The translations under genes and the position numbers were made by a program. From assembly GCA_937928585.1 (NCBI GenBank), contig CALEZK010000238.1, positions 1 to 24,995 on the forward strand: DNA of 24,995 bases, written 5' to 3'. The stretch's first letter is position 1, and each line of letters begins with the position of its first letter. This document shows, piece after piece, positions 7,097 through 14,464 of this stretch. The stretch comes from an uncultured bacterium (GTDB lineage: Bacteria > Hydrogenedentota > Hydrogenedentia > Hydrogenedentales > SLHB01). Under the pieces are notes generated by a model. That model did no database searches and was not told the origin of the DNA. It was given only the letters and a program-made list of their open reading frames with translations.

Positions 7097-7550
7097 TAAA
7101 CGGTTTTAAAGCGCCTCACTCCCACGACTGTACTCTTTTGGTCTAGGGGAAACCCCGTTGCAGACGAACAGAATATTTGTGAAAAATGAACCACTTCGCA
7201 TGGTACGGCTTGAATTGGAGGCGCATCTCGACGGGAAAGTTGTGTGACGGGTGTTGTGACGTGCCGCCAGAAACTGACAAGCGATTCACCCTCCTTTATA
7301 CGATGTAGCTGGCCACGGCGGAAAGGCATTTTTTCATTTAGTGATGCGCAAGTTCTGCTTGGAATGGGCGTTCCTGCGCAAAAACGGCACGGATTCGCAT
7401 GGTTTTCGGGGAGGAACGAAATGCCGCTCGGTTAGGCACTATGGCTGAGCCTGCATTTTAACAGTGCACATTTCATAAACATCGCTTCCAATGGGTGTCT
7501 TCTAAGTCAAGAAGGCGCCCTGTGATTGTTTGCGTTAGTCTTTTGCAGGC
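7097..7550. other. Gene-free stretch
   Basis: No convincing gene is seen here on either strand; the ORFs are short, lack ribosome sites and have unnatural composition. The only structure noted is a small palindrome, GGGGAAACCCC, at 7146-7156. The stretch lies between two 3' ends (the plus-strand orphan gene and the minus-strand conjugation cassette), so it may hold terminators or the remains of lost genes. Confidence 0.4.
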
Positions 7551-7748
7551 TTACTCGGAAAGTGAGTTCTCACAGCGCGCGGTAGATATAGGCAGTCCTG
7601 CGTCTATGCGAATTCCTGAGTCGGCGCTCAAGCTCGCGAAGCTTTCGTCTAATCCGCCTTCTCGCTCGTAGATATCGCCGTAGAGGTATGGGGTCGCGCA
7701 TTTGGGATGCGAATACAGTTGCCCATATAAACCTTCTGTTTCCGTCAC
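7551..7748 (-). CDS. Short ORF downstream of the JAB gene, possibly a gene remnant
   Basis: The 65 codons from a GTG at 7748 show codon choice like the neighbouring genes, but no ribosome site. The reading frame stays open upstream of the GTG for another 11 codons with sensible residues (SQYGYTPRVV), ending at a stop near 7784 and with no start codon in that stretch. This could be a small fourth member of the conjugation cassette, or the tail of a decayed gene. No motif is recognised; HPKCATPYLYGDIYE is the most distinctive segment. Confidence 0.3.
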   Translation of the reverse strand: MTETEGLYGQLYSHPKCATPYLYGDIYEREGGLDESFASLSADSGIRIDAGLPISTARCENSLSE

Positions 7749-7826
7749 TACTCTGGGGGTGTAACCATATTGGCTGCCAAATTATGATTCGCCAAATAAG
7801 TCGCTGGCTCGTAGGAATACAGTTCG

Positions 7827-8336
7827 TCAGTAAATCGTAAGTGCGAGGCAGTGTGTATCATGGAAAAGGGGCAAACGTCCTAGTCGCTTGATGCGCATGC
7901 ACCAGATCGTGGGGTGCCAGTTGCCCAATTCGCCTGACAAGAGGAGCATAAGGGGCCGTGGCGCTCGCGCTTCCTTACAGCGAGCAATTGTTCTCATTGT
8001 TCGCCGATCCCGTCGGCTTAGCGCAGCGAATGTACAATTAGGGTGTGTGTGCCAATCGCCAAGATATGTGCCACGTCGATTCGACAACGAGTATAGCCGA
8101 GCAACTTCAGCCTCATGGTATGCGGCATCGGGTGTGAAGCCAAAAGATCTGTGCCGAGCATCGGGTCCCGGCCCGGTAGCATGGAGTATAACGACTCCTG
8201 ATTCGTCGCTGCTCCAATATCCGAAAAGAATTCCACCGGTTTCATTAGGGAACGCACGATCAGATTCCGTCTCAATGTAATCGAGCACGGATTGTTGCGT
8301 CCATACTTTTACATTCGACCGGAGCAGAGTCGGCAC
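7827..8336 (-). CDS. JAB/JAMM isopeptidase (Cap3-like)
   Basis: The 169-residue protein is a compact JAB domain. The catalytic Glu32 is in FPNETGGILFGYW, and the zinc motif is His96-x-His98 with Ser107 and Asp110 (GDWHTHPNCTFAALSRRD), so all JAMM residues are present. JAB proteases cut isopeptide or peptide bonds after the C-terminal glycine of ubiquitin-like tags; in type II CBASS the equivalent is Cap3, which reverses conjugation by Cap2. The GTG start at 8336 lies inside the end of the E2-E1 gene (28-base overlap), so translation is probably coupled; no independent ribosome site is seen. The length is normal for a prokaryotic single-domain JAB. Confidence 0.9.
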   Translation of the reverse strand: MPTLLRSNVKVWTQQSVLDYIETESDRAFPNETGGILFGYWSSDESGVVILHATGPGPDARHRSFGFTPDAAYHEAEVARLYSLSNRRGTYLGDWHTHPNCTFAALSRRDRRTMRTIARCKEARAPRPLMLLLSGELGNWHPTIWCMRIKRLGRLPLFHDTHCLALTIY

Positions 8337-10045
8337 TCCTGCTGTCGCTCAAGGTCATAAACGTCCCATGAAGGCAAAAGCGAAACCCGTTTACTTTTCC
8401 GGAGCGATAAAATGCCGATGTCCCAAGGGCAGTCCGGATATGCGTTTTCCGCTCGTCCACATAACGTGGCAACTGCCATCCGTACTCCAGCAAGCACAAT
8501 CTCGCCTGTATCAAATGACGCTCCGGAAAATGTAGGATCGGCACATCCTGTTGGTTGTAAGTCTCCTGTTTCCTCATCAAAAGGCGGCGGAGATATGGTG
8601 CCGTTGTCCAGCATGTGCTGAAGACACATCCAGCACCCTTTGTCGAGTTTGGGTAGGACTCGAGCCACAACACCACCCCATGCGCCAGGCGTTGTTGACA
8701 CACAAACGTACGGAATTCCACGTTCACGGGCCAGTGCCGAGAGTGTCTGTTGGACTCCTATTTCAGCAGTCGCATCAAATATTAGATCCGCATCGGCTGT
8801 AAATTGGTCAATGACTTCCCAATCCGAAGCTCTTTTTTGCATCGGGTCACGGGGAACCCCGATGCGGTGATCAAGAGTTTCCACACGTGTATATGGCCAG
8901 TTCTTTTCAATAAAATATTTCAGCACGCCAGATTTTGGCAGACCGGTCGCGGAGAATCCCAGTGGCCATCGGCATATCGTTCCGGGATCGACTAGGTCGC
9001 AATCGAGAACACACAACTGCCCTAGGCCATTCTTTGCGAACTCTATTGCACTTGGCGCACCTAGACACCCCAAACCGGCCATTGAGATTTTCTTCGATTG
9101 AAGTGGCAGGCACTCTGAAATCCGTTCGCGCATGTCCGAAGGGCCGGCACGGCCAGCCTTTACTAGGAGGGGGCGTCGAGTTTCGGCTTCTCTTTGACTC
9201 TTTCCTCGTCTGACGAGAAACACCCAGCCGTCTCTATGCTCATTGTAACGTGTCTCTTCTGGAAAGATTATCGCGATGACATCCACTAAGCCGTCTGAAC
9301 CGGTTCGAGCTCTTTCATTGACTTTCGTAACGTTACCATCGATAGTTGAGGCGATACGCAACAACGCTTCGGTGTTATTGACCTTTTGGGGTTCCTTCAA
9401 TCGAACCCATTTCCCTTGTGGCAGTCGAGCTTGCCCTTGGAAGCGTTTCCTGATAATTTCATCGGCCGCCTCGAGAATATGACCGTCTTGATCCTTAATG
9501 TCCAAGACCACGCCACGGAAAAAACCTTCTGTGCTATGCTGAAGGGCAAATGTCAACGTGCCTCGTGTTGCTGAAGGGTCAAGTCTCCAAGCGCTGTCGA
9601 CGAGGATCATGTTCCCAGGTGAGTACTGGTAAAAATCAGAGAATGGCTCACCCTGGTGTTCTTCAAGTTCCGCTTCACGATCCGTTTCCGATGCATCAGC
9701 TGCCGCAATCACATTCGATAACCTGTTCGTGACAAAATCGACCAACGTGTCCGTCGTATGCCAATTTGCGGAGGCGCGACCAATTAGGCAAAGGTTCTTA
9801 CCGAAGGGATGTTGATGCCGAACCAGACTCAGCTGTGGCGCCGCGACCTCAAACCGAAACCATGGATAGAGGTCGGGAAAGGTAGCCACGAGCTCTACTT
9901 CCCGACCGCCATGGTTAGACCATAATCGTATTCGAACTACTCCGTCCTCAAAAGCCTTGGCATCGCGTTCATAGCGGATCCCAGCCTGTTCAAGACCACG
10001 CAGTTCATGTTCCAAACGACCTGGCCAGCGTTCCCACCAATACAC
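8309..10045 (-). CDS. E2-E1 fusion: ubiquitin-like conjugation enzyme (Cap2-like)
   Basis: Read from the GTG at 10045 the protein has 578 residues. The N-terminal ~115 are an E2-like UBC fold with FPDLYPWFRFEV, then QHPFGKNLCLIG, where Cys85 is the candidate E2 cysteine and His77/His79 precede it. A linker follows, then an E1/ThiF domain with the nucleotide loop G324-LGCLG, acidic residues at LDCDLVDPG (348-353) and a GCADPTF segment (Cys501, candidate E1 cysteine). Cys471/Cys474 and Cys571/Cys574 form a likely zinc site. The layout matches Cap2 of type II CBASS, but no CD-NTase is nearby. The frame runs back to an ATG at 10192, but those 49 codons overlap the Pro-rich ORF and are Arg/Pro-rich out-of-frame sequence, so the later GTG is preferred. 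Confidence 0.88.
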   Translation of the reverse strand: MYWWERWPGRLEHELRGLEQAGIRYERDAKAFEDGVVRIRLWSNHGGREVELVATFPDLYPWFRFEVAAPQLSLVRHQHPFGKNLCLIGRASANWHTTDTLVDFVTNRLSNVIAAADASETDREAELEEHQGEPFSDFYQYSPGNMILVDSAWRLDPSATRGTLTFALQHSTEGFFRGVVLDIKDQDGHILEAADEIIRKRFQGQARLPQGKWVRLKEPQKVNNTEALLRIASTIDGNVTKVNERARTGSDGLVDVIAIIFPEETRYNEHRDGWVFLVRRGKSQREAETRRPLLVKAGRAGPSDMRERISECLPLQSKKISMAGLGCLGAPSAIEFAKNGLGQLCVLDCDLVDPGTICRWPLGFSATGLPKSGVLKYFIEKNWPYTRVETLDHRIGVPRDPMQKRASDWEVIDQFTADADLIFDATAEIGVQQTLSALARERGIPYVCVSTTPGAWGGVVARVLPKLDKGCWMCLQHMLDNGTISPPPFDEETGDLQPTGCADPTFSGASFDTGEIVLAGVRMAVATLCGRAENAYPDCPWDIGILSLRKSKRVSLLPSWDVYDLERQQECRLCSGRM

Positions 10046-10049
10046 AAGA

Positions 10050-10211
10050 TTACCCCACAGGTCGATGCTTCGGCGGGCGTGGTGGGTCTGGGGGGCCGGG
10101 TCGATCTGGCGGTCCCGGGGGCTGATGAGGCGGACCAGGGTCGGCTGGTCTACCCGGATCGTCGGGTCGGCCGGGCTTGTCCGGCCTTTCATGGTCGCGA
10201 GGATTGCTCAT
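10050..10211 (-). CDS. Pro-rich 53-residue peptide ending in Gly; candidate modifier of the E2-E1/JAB cassette
   Basis: The ORF begins at an ATG with a strong AAGGAG site and a six-base spacer. It encodes a disordered peptide with 21 prolines in 53 residues, built from short Pro-Gly-Arg-Pro, Pro-Asp-Asp-Pro and Pro-Gly-Pro-Pro units, and ends Lys-His-Arg-Pro-Val-Gly. Its TAA is four bases before the best start of the E2-E1 gene, so the three genes form a tight operon. E1 enzymes activate C-terminal glycines, which makes this peptide a candidate protein tag or substrate even though it has no ubiquitin fold; disordered Pup is a loose precedent for an unfolded tag. I do not know of a described family. 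The competing frame (ATG at 10192) is the N-terminal extension of the E2-E1 ORF. Confidence 0.7.
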   Translation of the reverse strand: MSNPRDHERPDKPGRPDDPGRPADPGPPHQPPGPPDRPGPPDPPRPPKHRPVG

Positions 10212-10260
10212 ATCTAACTCCTTATTTCATGATACTTAGACCAATTATGGCCCACTAACA

Positions 10261-10353
10261 CTTGACAACTGGCATCGGATTCGATACCGTTGCACTTGTG
10301 CAACACCTTAACAGAGTGTTGCGTGTTTGTCAAGTTCGTTGCATATGTGCAAC
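10261..10353. promoter_or_regulatory. Operator region between the conjugation cassette and the XRE/ImmA pair
   Basis: Two related 16-base palindromes occur here. GTTGCACTTGTGCAAC at 10289-10304 has perfect 7-base arms; GTTGCATATGTGCAAC at 10338-10353 has one mismatch. A half-site-like GTGTTGCG lies between them (10317-10324). In addition CTTGACAA (10261-10268) and TTGTCAAG (10327-10334) are perfect inverted repeats. The downstream palindrome ends 10 bases before the XRE start codon. These are the expected binding sites for the XRE protein encoded next to them and could control both divergent units. Confidence 0.75.
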
Positions 10354-10363
10354 AGGGAAACCA

Positions 10364-10708
10364 ATGAGTAAAATGACGCTGCAGAGCTTAGGCCGCAAGC
10401 TTCAAGAGAAGCGCGCAAACCGCGGCATCAGGGAGGTTGCAACAGAGATCGGGGTGAGCGCCGCTACCTTGTCTCGAGTAGAGACAGGGCGTTTGCCGGA
10501 TTTGGAAACCTTCAGAAAGGTATGTGATTGGCTTCGAATAGATGCTAGCGAGGTGTTGGGCATCCGTCACGCGTCAAGTGACGCCGGCAAGGCCTCCGTG
10601 CACTTCCGCAAAAAGGAGGCGCTTGCACCTGACACGGCCGCTGCTCTAGCTCAAATGATTTTGAGTGCCCAGCGCGCCCTCCTTCGTCTCGACCACGACG
10701 AAAGCTAA
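10364..10708 (+). CDS. XRE-family repressor, probable partner of the ImmA/IrrE-type protease
   Basis: The 114-residue protein has an N-terminal helix-turn-helix (about residues 6-62): LGRKLQEKRANRGIREVATEIGVSAATLSRVETGRLPDLETF is a textbook Cro/CI-type domain. The C-terminal part is helical and without recognised motif. The frame is open from 10262, but the upstream 34 codons run through the operator palindromes, so the ATG at 10364 is the start; only a weak GGGAAA site precedes it. It is followed six bases after its stop by the ImmA/IrrE-type gene. In such pairs the protease cleaves or inactivates the repressor under stress or induction; this is known for the family (ImmR/ImmA), not shown here. 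Confidence 0.88.
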   Translation: MSKMTLQSLGRKLQEKRANRGIREVATEIGVSAATLSRVETGRLPDLETFRKVCDWLRIDASEVLGIRHASSDAGKASVHFRKKEALAPDTAAALAQMILSAQRALLRLDHDES

Positions 10709-10714
10709 TCAATT

Positions 10715-11299
10715 ATGTTCCCCAGAGGATTCAAGACTTGGTGCGAAAGAGTTTCGCTTGAACAGCGAAAGAAACTGGGTCTGCGACCGGTAGATCCATT
10801 GGATCCCTGGAGTCTTGCAGAGAATCTGTCTGTTGTAGTGTGGCTTCCTGAGGAGATTCCGGACCTAGACCCCGATGTTCTCAAAACGCTGTTGCGGGAT
10901 GATCCAGACAGCTGGTCTGCCGTAACGATAAGTGTCGGCACGAAAGACGGGGTCATCTTGAATTCAACCCACTCCGGCGGTCGCCCTGCCAGTGATTTAA
11001 CCCACGAACTTTCGCATTTGATCCTTGGTCACACGCCCGCGCGAGTTGATATCTCAGAAAATGGACTACTCATTTTAGCGACGTACAATCGCGCACAGGA
11101 GCAGGAAGCAGAATGGTTGGCGGGTTGTCTGCTCTTACCCCGCGACGCCCTTCTCTTGATTCGGAGAAAGAAGATGAGTAATTCGGCTGCGTGTGAAACC
11201 TATGGCGTCAGCCTGGAAATGTTGCGATTCCGACTAAATGTATCCGGTGTTAATCGACAGTTTACCCAGCGTAGCTCCTTTGCGAATAAACATCTTTGA
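10715..11299 (+). CDS. ImmA/IrrE-family metallopeptidase
   Basis: The 194-residue protein carries the zinc motif HELSH (97-101) followed by LILGH, and a downstream acidic segment (QEQEAEWLAGCLLLPRDALL) that supplies the third ligand; these are diagnostic for the ImmA/IrrE family. The preceding GVILNSTHSGGRPASDLT stretch is the usual strand before the helix. The ATG at 10715 is six bases after the XRE stop, so the two genes are co-transcribed. By family precedent it would act on the adjacent repressor and thereby derepress the divergent conjugation cassette. No additional toxin-like domain is visible. Confidence 0.9.
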   Translation: MFPRGFKTWCERVSLEQRKKLGLRPVDPLDPWSLAENLSVVVWLPEEIPDLDPDVLKTLLRDDPDSWSAVTISVGTKDGVILNSTHSGGRPASDLTHELSHLILGHTPARVDISENGLLILATYNRAQEQEAEWLAGCLLLPRDALLLIRRKKMSNSAACETYGVSLEMLRFRLNVSGVNRQFTQRSSFANKHL

Positions 11300-11467
11300 G
11301 AATGTACTCACTGATGGGCGGATGCCGTCCCGCGAAGAGCAATCGCAATGAGCCGTGACTACTTCATCGTCGTAAATCAAGCAGCCTACGTTCTGTGTGA
11401 TAGCTGGGTTGGGTCTTCCTTCATCCCTGTTTTGTACATCTTTAGTAACATTCCCCGCATGGTTCAA

Positions 11468-11761
11468 TCAGAACTGTCCTGATTTACGGAACGCGTTGAT
11501 GCCAAGTGTTATGACGGCGCCGATCACAAGTCCCGCGGCCAGCGGGCCGAATTCCTGGATGACACGTCCGTTGTCGTGCGCCCAGGTGACGATGGCGACG
11601 GTCAGCAGTAAGCCGAGGCCTACGGCGAGCGGTCCGCCGACATGGAGGCCGTCTGCGTTGCGCCAAAACGCGATGCGTCCTAAACCGTAGAAGATGAGGA
11701 TGCCAATGATGACGTTGTAGAGGCCTGGGTTTTGAAAGTATGTCTGGTTAAGGAAATCCAT
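11468..11761 (-). CDS. Small integral membrane protein with three predicted spans
   Basis: The 97-residue protein has hydrophobic segments at about residues 13-31 (VIIGILIFYGLGRIAFW), 44-61 (PLAVGLGLLLTVAIVTWA) and 72-89 (AAGLVIGAVITLGI). There is no signal peptidase site or catalytic motif. The ribosome site AGGAGC lies upstream of the ATG. An AT-rich TATA-like stretch read on the minus strand around 11810-11820 may be its promoter. It is divergent from the XRE gene at 11890, whose operators may also control it. Function unknown; a pilin-, holin- or transport-related role are all possible. Confidence 0.75.
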   Translation of the reverse strand: MDFLNQTYFQNPGLYNVIIGILIFYGLGRIAFWRNADGLHVGGPLAVGLGLLLTVAIVTWAHDNGRVIQEFGPLAAGLVIGAVITLGINAFRKSGQF

Positions 11762-11833
11762 GATCAGAAGCTCCTGTGAATTTGTGGACTATACTATATG
11801 CGCCCGTGGATATATTATCGCATAGTGTCGGTG

Positions 11834-11858
11834 CGCTTGTCTATAGCATACTCAAGCG
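11834..11858. promoter_or_regulatory. Inverted repeat between divergent membrane-protein and XRE genes
   Basis: CGCTTG (11834-11839) and CAAGCG (11853-11858) form an inverted repeat with a 13-base spacer, about 30 bases upstream of the XRE start. It is a plausible operator for that regulator; the short arms make this tentative. Confidence 0.4.
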
Positions 11859-11889
11859 ATATTATTGGCACCTTAAGGAGTGCTAGCAT

Positions 11890-12282
11890 ATGAACTTAGC
11901 CGAAAAGGTGAAAACACTGCGCGAGGCCCGCCACCTGAGTGTTGAAGGCTTGGCGGAAGCTTCGGGAGTCTCGAAGCCATACATCTGGCAAATAGAAAGT
12001 GGACGGCGCGCGAACCCTACGGGTGATGTGTTGCGCAAGCTAGCAGTGGCGTTGGGTACGACCGTTTCCGATCTTGTCGGCGCGCCCGAAGTCATCTCGA
12101 GGGATGTGTTGGCCAAGGTACCAAAAGGGCTTCGGGACTTGGCGCGCAAGCGCGGCAAAGAGATTGGCCTGCAAGAGCAGGACGTTGAGATGCTAAAGCA
12201 GATACATTACCGAGGACTACGGCCGGAGAAATCTGAGGATTGGGAACTCATCTTTTTGTTCTTAAAGAGAATACTGGGATAG
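11890..12282 (+). CDS. XRE-family transcriptional regulator (second copy)
   Basis: The 130-residue protein has an N-terminal helix-turn-helix, with LAEASGVSKPYIWQIESGRR and NPTGDVLRKLAVALGTTVSDL as the typical core and fourth/fifth helices. The C-terminal half contains a basic helix (GLRDLARKRGKEIGL) and a short helical end that may oligomerise. The ribosome site AAGGAG lies upstream of the ATG. There is no protease partner next to it; downstream the convergent HerA-like gene begins 150 bases later, and upstream is the divergent membrane-protein gene. It probably represses itself and that gene. Confidence 0.88.
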   Translation: MNLAEKVKTLREARHLSVEGLAEASGVSKPYIWQIESGRRANPTGDVLRKLAVALGTTVSDLVGAPEVISRDVLAKVPKGLRDLARKRGKEIGLQEQDVEMLKQIHYRGLRPEKSEDWELIFLFLKRILG

Positions 12283-12433
12283 ACGAGCAAGCATTGCTTG
12301 TGAGGATTAGCCCAGGATTCTCTTTTGCTGGAGTGGAATCGGACGAATAGTCCTTCATCTAGCTTGAGTAGACCATCCTGCACTGGAATTCCTGAAATAC
12401 CATCCAAACGTGCTCAGGTTCGCTTTTCCTCGT

Positions 12434-14464
12434 TCAGATTACCTCTTGCTTCTTTTCTACGACCTCCTGTGCTTGGATCACTTTCAGGTTTACTCCCTGA
12501 AATTCTTTTGGTGCACACATGGCTATTTCTCGGTGTGCGTTTTCATTGGTTGTGATGAGTACGATCGGGGTGTAGCCCTTCTTTACGTTCTTGACTATGT
12601 TGGCGCGCCAGTCCGAGCGTCCGGTTTCTATTTCGCAGGCGACGATGCGGTCTTCTCTCCTTGCGATGATGTCCGTGAACCCGTTGACCGGTTCTTCCAC
12701 GTTTACCGTCCAACCCAATCGTTGGAAGTGCTCGGCTACTTTTGCTTTCCAGTATTCGTGTTCGAGCCCGCCCCATCGGGACCTGTCCGGGACTTCGTGG
12801 TCGTGACGTCGAAGCGTACGTCGGCCTTCCTCGGTAAGTTCGAGGAGAACGACTCTTCCGCTGTGTGTCGGAATCTCGACAGCGCCTACAAGTCCTTGCT
12901 GTATGCACTGCTCTTTCGATGCGTTTCCCTTGCGCCTGCTGACGCCAAGGCGCCGGTATCTTTCCACCATAGCGGAAAGAGGATGCTCAGCTACATCGGT
13001 AAGGAGCGTTTTCAGGTGACTGGGAAATTCAGTAGTGGAGTCGATGGGCGGTTCTATTGTTGGTTCGGGCGAAGCGACAGGATTAGAGTTCGTGTCCGTG
13101 GGTACCGCTTCTGTCGACGGCATTGCCATGCGATAGGGGTGCATCCTTTCCCGAAGTTTCGCATCGCTGACGACTCCTTTTGGTATGGGTCTATGCGGGA
13201 CCCGTATGCGGAAGGACCGGGGCCAGCGGCCCTGAAGTTTCACAACGGCGGAACCTACTGGCAGTCTACCGAGGACTTCCTTTTCTTCATCTTGCAGGAG
13301 CATGGCCGCGGCGATAGCGCTTACGTCTGCGCTGTGCTTGAGATTCATGGTCAGTGTCGTGTACGTATTTCCAAGTGCCGGCAGGGAGATGAGGCTTGGG
13401 TGTTGATCGACCAGCGTGATCGCCTCACCGAGCTCTCGGATTTCTCGCAGGATAGTTTCGGTGATGACTTCTCCGCCGCGCCCTGTTTGTTTGGCGAGGA
13501 TATGGTGGGCTTCTTCAATGATGATGGCGTGCTTGAATGTCTCCCGGTCCGGTTGCGCGAGGCGGTAATGGTGAATCCAGAGCAGGAGTGACTGGGTTAT
13601 GAGTGCTTTGTCCGCGTTCGTCAAGCCATCCAGTTCCAGGATGACGTTCTTGCTCAAGAGTTCCGCGATGTTGGGTTGGATACCTGTGTTAACGACGTCT
13701 CCCATGTGTCCAAAGCACATGCTCTTAACTCCCCTCATGGTGGAATCCATCCATAGTGCTTGCCTTCCTTTGACTGGGTGCTCATAGAGCCATGTGAGAA
13801 CGTCATTGAAGGTGGGATACTGCTTTGGCTTTGTCGAATAGACGCCGTTCTCCTTGTACACCGCGTGAATCGCTTCCTGAAGCAAAAACATCACACCTTC
13901 TCCGAGGTAATAACTCGTTGCAATGATCTCGATTAGTTTCTTGAGCCATACGGCTGCATCCGTGCCTTCCGGAGGAATGAGGGGGTTGAACACGAGAGGT
14001 GCAATGTCTCGCCCTACTGTGTAGACGAGAATCTCTCTGTTGGTGACTGCCAACAGATCGCGATAATTCCTCTTCCAATCGAAAATAATAAAAGGCTTTT
14101 TGTGATCAAGAAAATTTTGGATGACGTGGAACACGGTGTTGGTTTTTCCCGCGCCCGAGCGTCCAAAGATCGCGGTGTGCTGAATGATTTCATCCTCGCG
14201 CAAACCGAACGGATAGAGAAGTTTTCCCGCGTACTCGACATGCCCCAGGGGATAGTCTCCCTCCACGATCTGCTTGGGTGGCGCGGAGAGGTGTACTTCT
14301 GGGTTTTCGACGTCGCTTCCCAGTAACCGCGCTGCTAGTAGGCTGAGCGCTGTCTCTATTTCCTGTTTGCCTTTGTAGTCTTCGGCGAGGTAGGCGAGCC
14401 AGTACTGGTCTGCCTTGGCGCCGATGATGGGTTTCAATGTCCGGCAGAGTTGTTGTACGTCCAT
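12434..14464 (-). CDS. HerA/VirB4-like ATPase with probable C-terminal nuclease-like domain
   Basis: Read from the ATG at 14464 the protein has 676 residues. The Walker A motif is G101-RSGAGKT, and AIIIEEAHHILAKQ, about 235 residues later, is the Walker B. A downstream ETILREIRELGEAITLVDQHPSL segment is typical of HerA/FtsK-type ATPases. A Pro-rich linker leads to a helical, possibly winged-helix region. The last ~90 residues include GFTDIIARREDRIVACEIETGRSDW, with an acidic residue followed by E-x-E, as in PD-(D/E)xK nuclease folds. It would pump or process double-stranded DNA. Upstream codons to 14572 lie in sequence overlapping the neighbouring gene and look non-native; no ribosome site helps decide. 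The gene overlaps the coiled-coil gene by 31 bases. Confidence 0.85.
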   Translation of the reverse strand: MDVQQLCRTLKPIIGAKADQYWLAYLAEDYKGKQEIETALSLLAARLLGSDVENPEVHLSAPPKQIVEGDYPLGHVEYAGKLLYPFGLREDEIIQHTAIFGRSGAGKTNTVFHVIQNFLDHKKPFIIFDWKRNYRDLLAVTNREILVYTVGRDIAPLVFNPLIPPEGTDAAVWLKKLIEIIATSYYLGEGVMFLLQEAIHAVYKENGVYSTKPKQYPTFNDVLTWLYEHPVKGRQALWMDSTMRGVKSMCFGHMGDVVNTGIQPNIAELLSKNVILELDGLTNADKALITQSLLLWIHHYRLAQPDRETFKHAIIIEEAHHILAKQTGRGGEVITETILREIRELGEAITLVDQHPSLISLPALGNTYTTLTMNLKHSADVSAIAAAMLLQDEEKEVLGRLPVGSAVVKLQGRWPRSFRIRVPHRPIPKGVVSDAKLRERMHPYRMAMPSTEAVPTDTNSNPVASPEPTIEPPIDSTTEFPSHLKTLLTDVAEHPLSAMVERYRRLGVSRRKGNASKEQCIQQGLVGAVEIPTHSGRVVLLELTEEGRRTLRRHDHEVPDRSRWGGLEHEYWKAKVAEHFQRLGWTVNVEEPVNGFTDIIARREDRIVACEIETGRSDWRANIVKNVKKGYTPIVLITTNENAHREIAMCAPKEFQGVNLKVIQAQEVVEKKQEVI

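Noticed and set aside
7146..7156. GGGGAAACCCC palindrome as an origin recognition box
   Set aside because: It is a single short palindrome without the repeated, oriented elements and AT-rich stretch expected of an archaeal origin.
10046..10192. N-terminal 49 codons of the longest E2-E1 frame
   Set aside because: They overlap the Pro-rich ORF in another frame, have no ribosome site of their own and contain no part of the E2 fold.
11234..11467. 77-codon minus-strand ORF beginning with TTG right after the membrane-protein stop
   Set aside because: No ribosome site, no recognisable features, and it runs into the end of the ImmA/IrrE-type gene.
12410..13591. Plus-strand 393-codon open frame
   Set aside because: It lies wholly antisense to the HerA-like ATPase, which has Walker motifs; the frame has Cys/Phe-rich, unnatural composition and no ribosome site.
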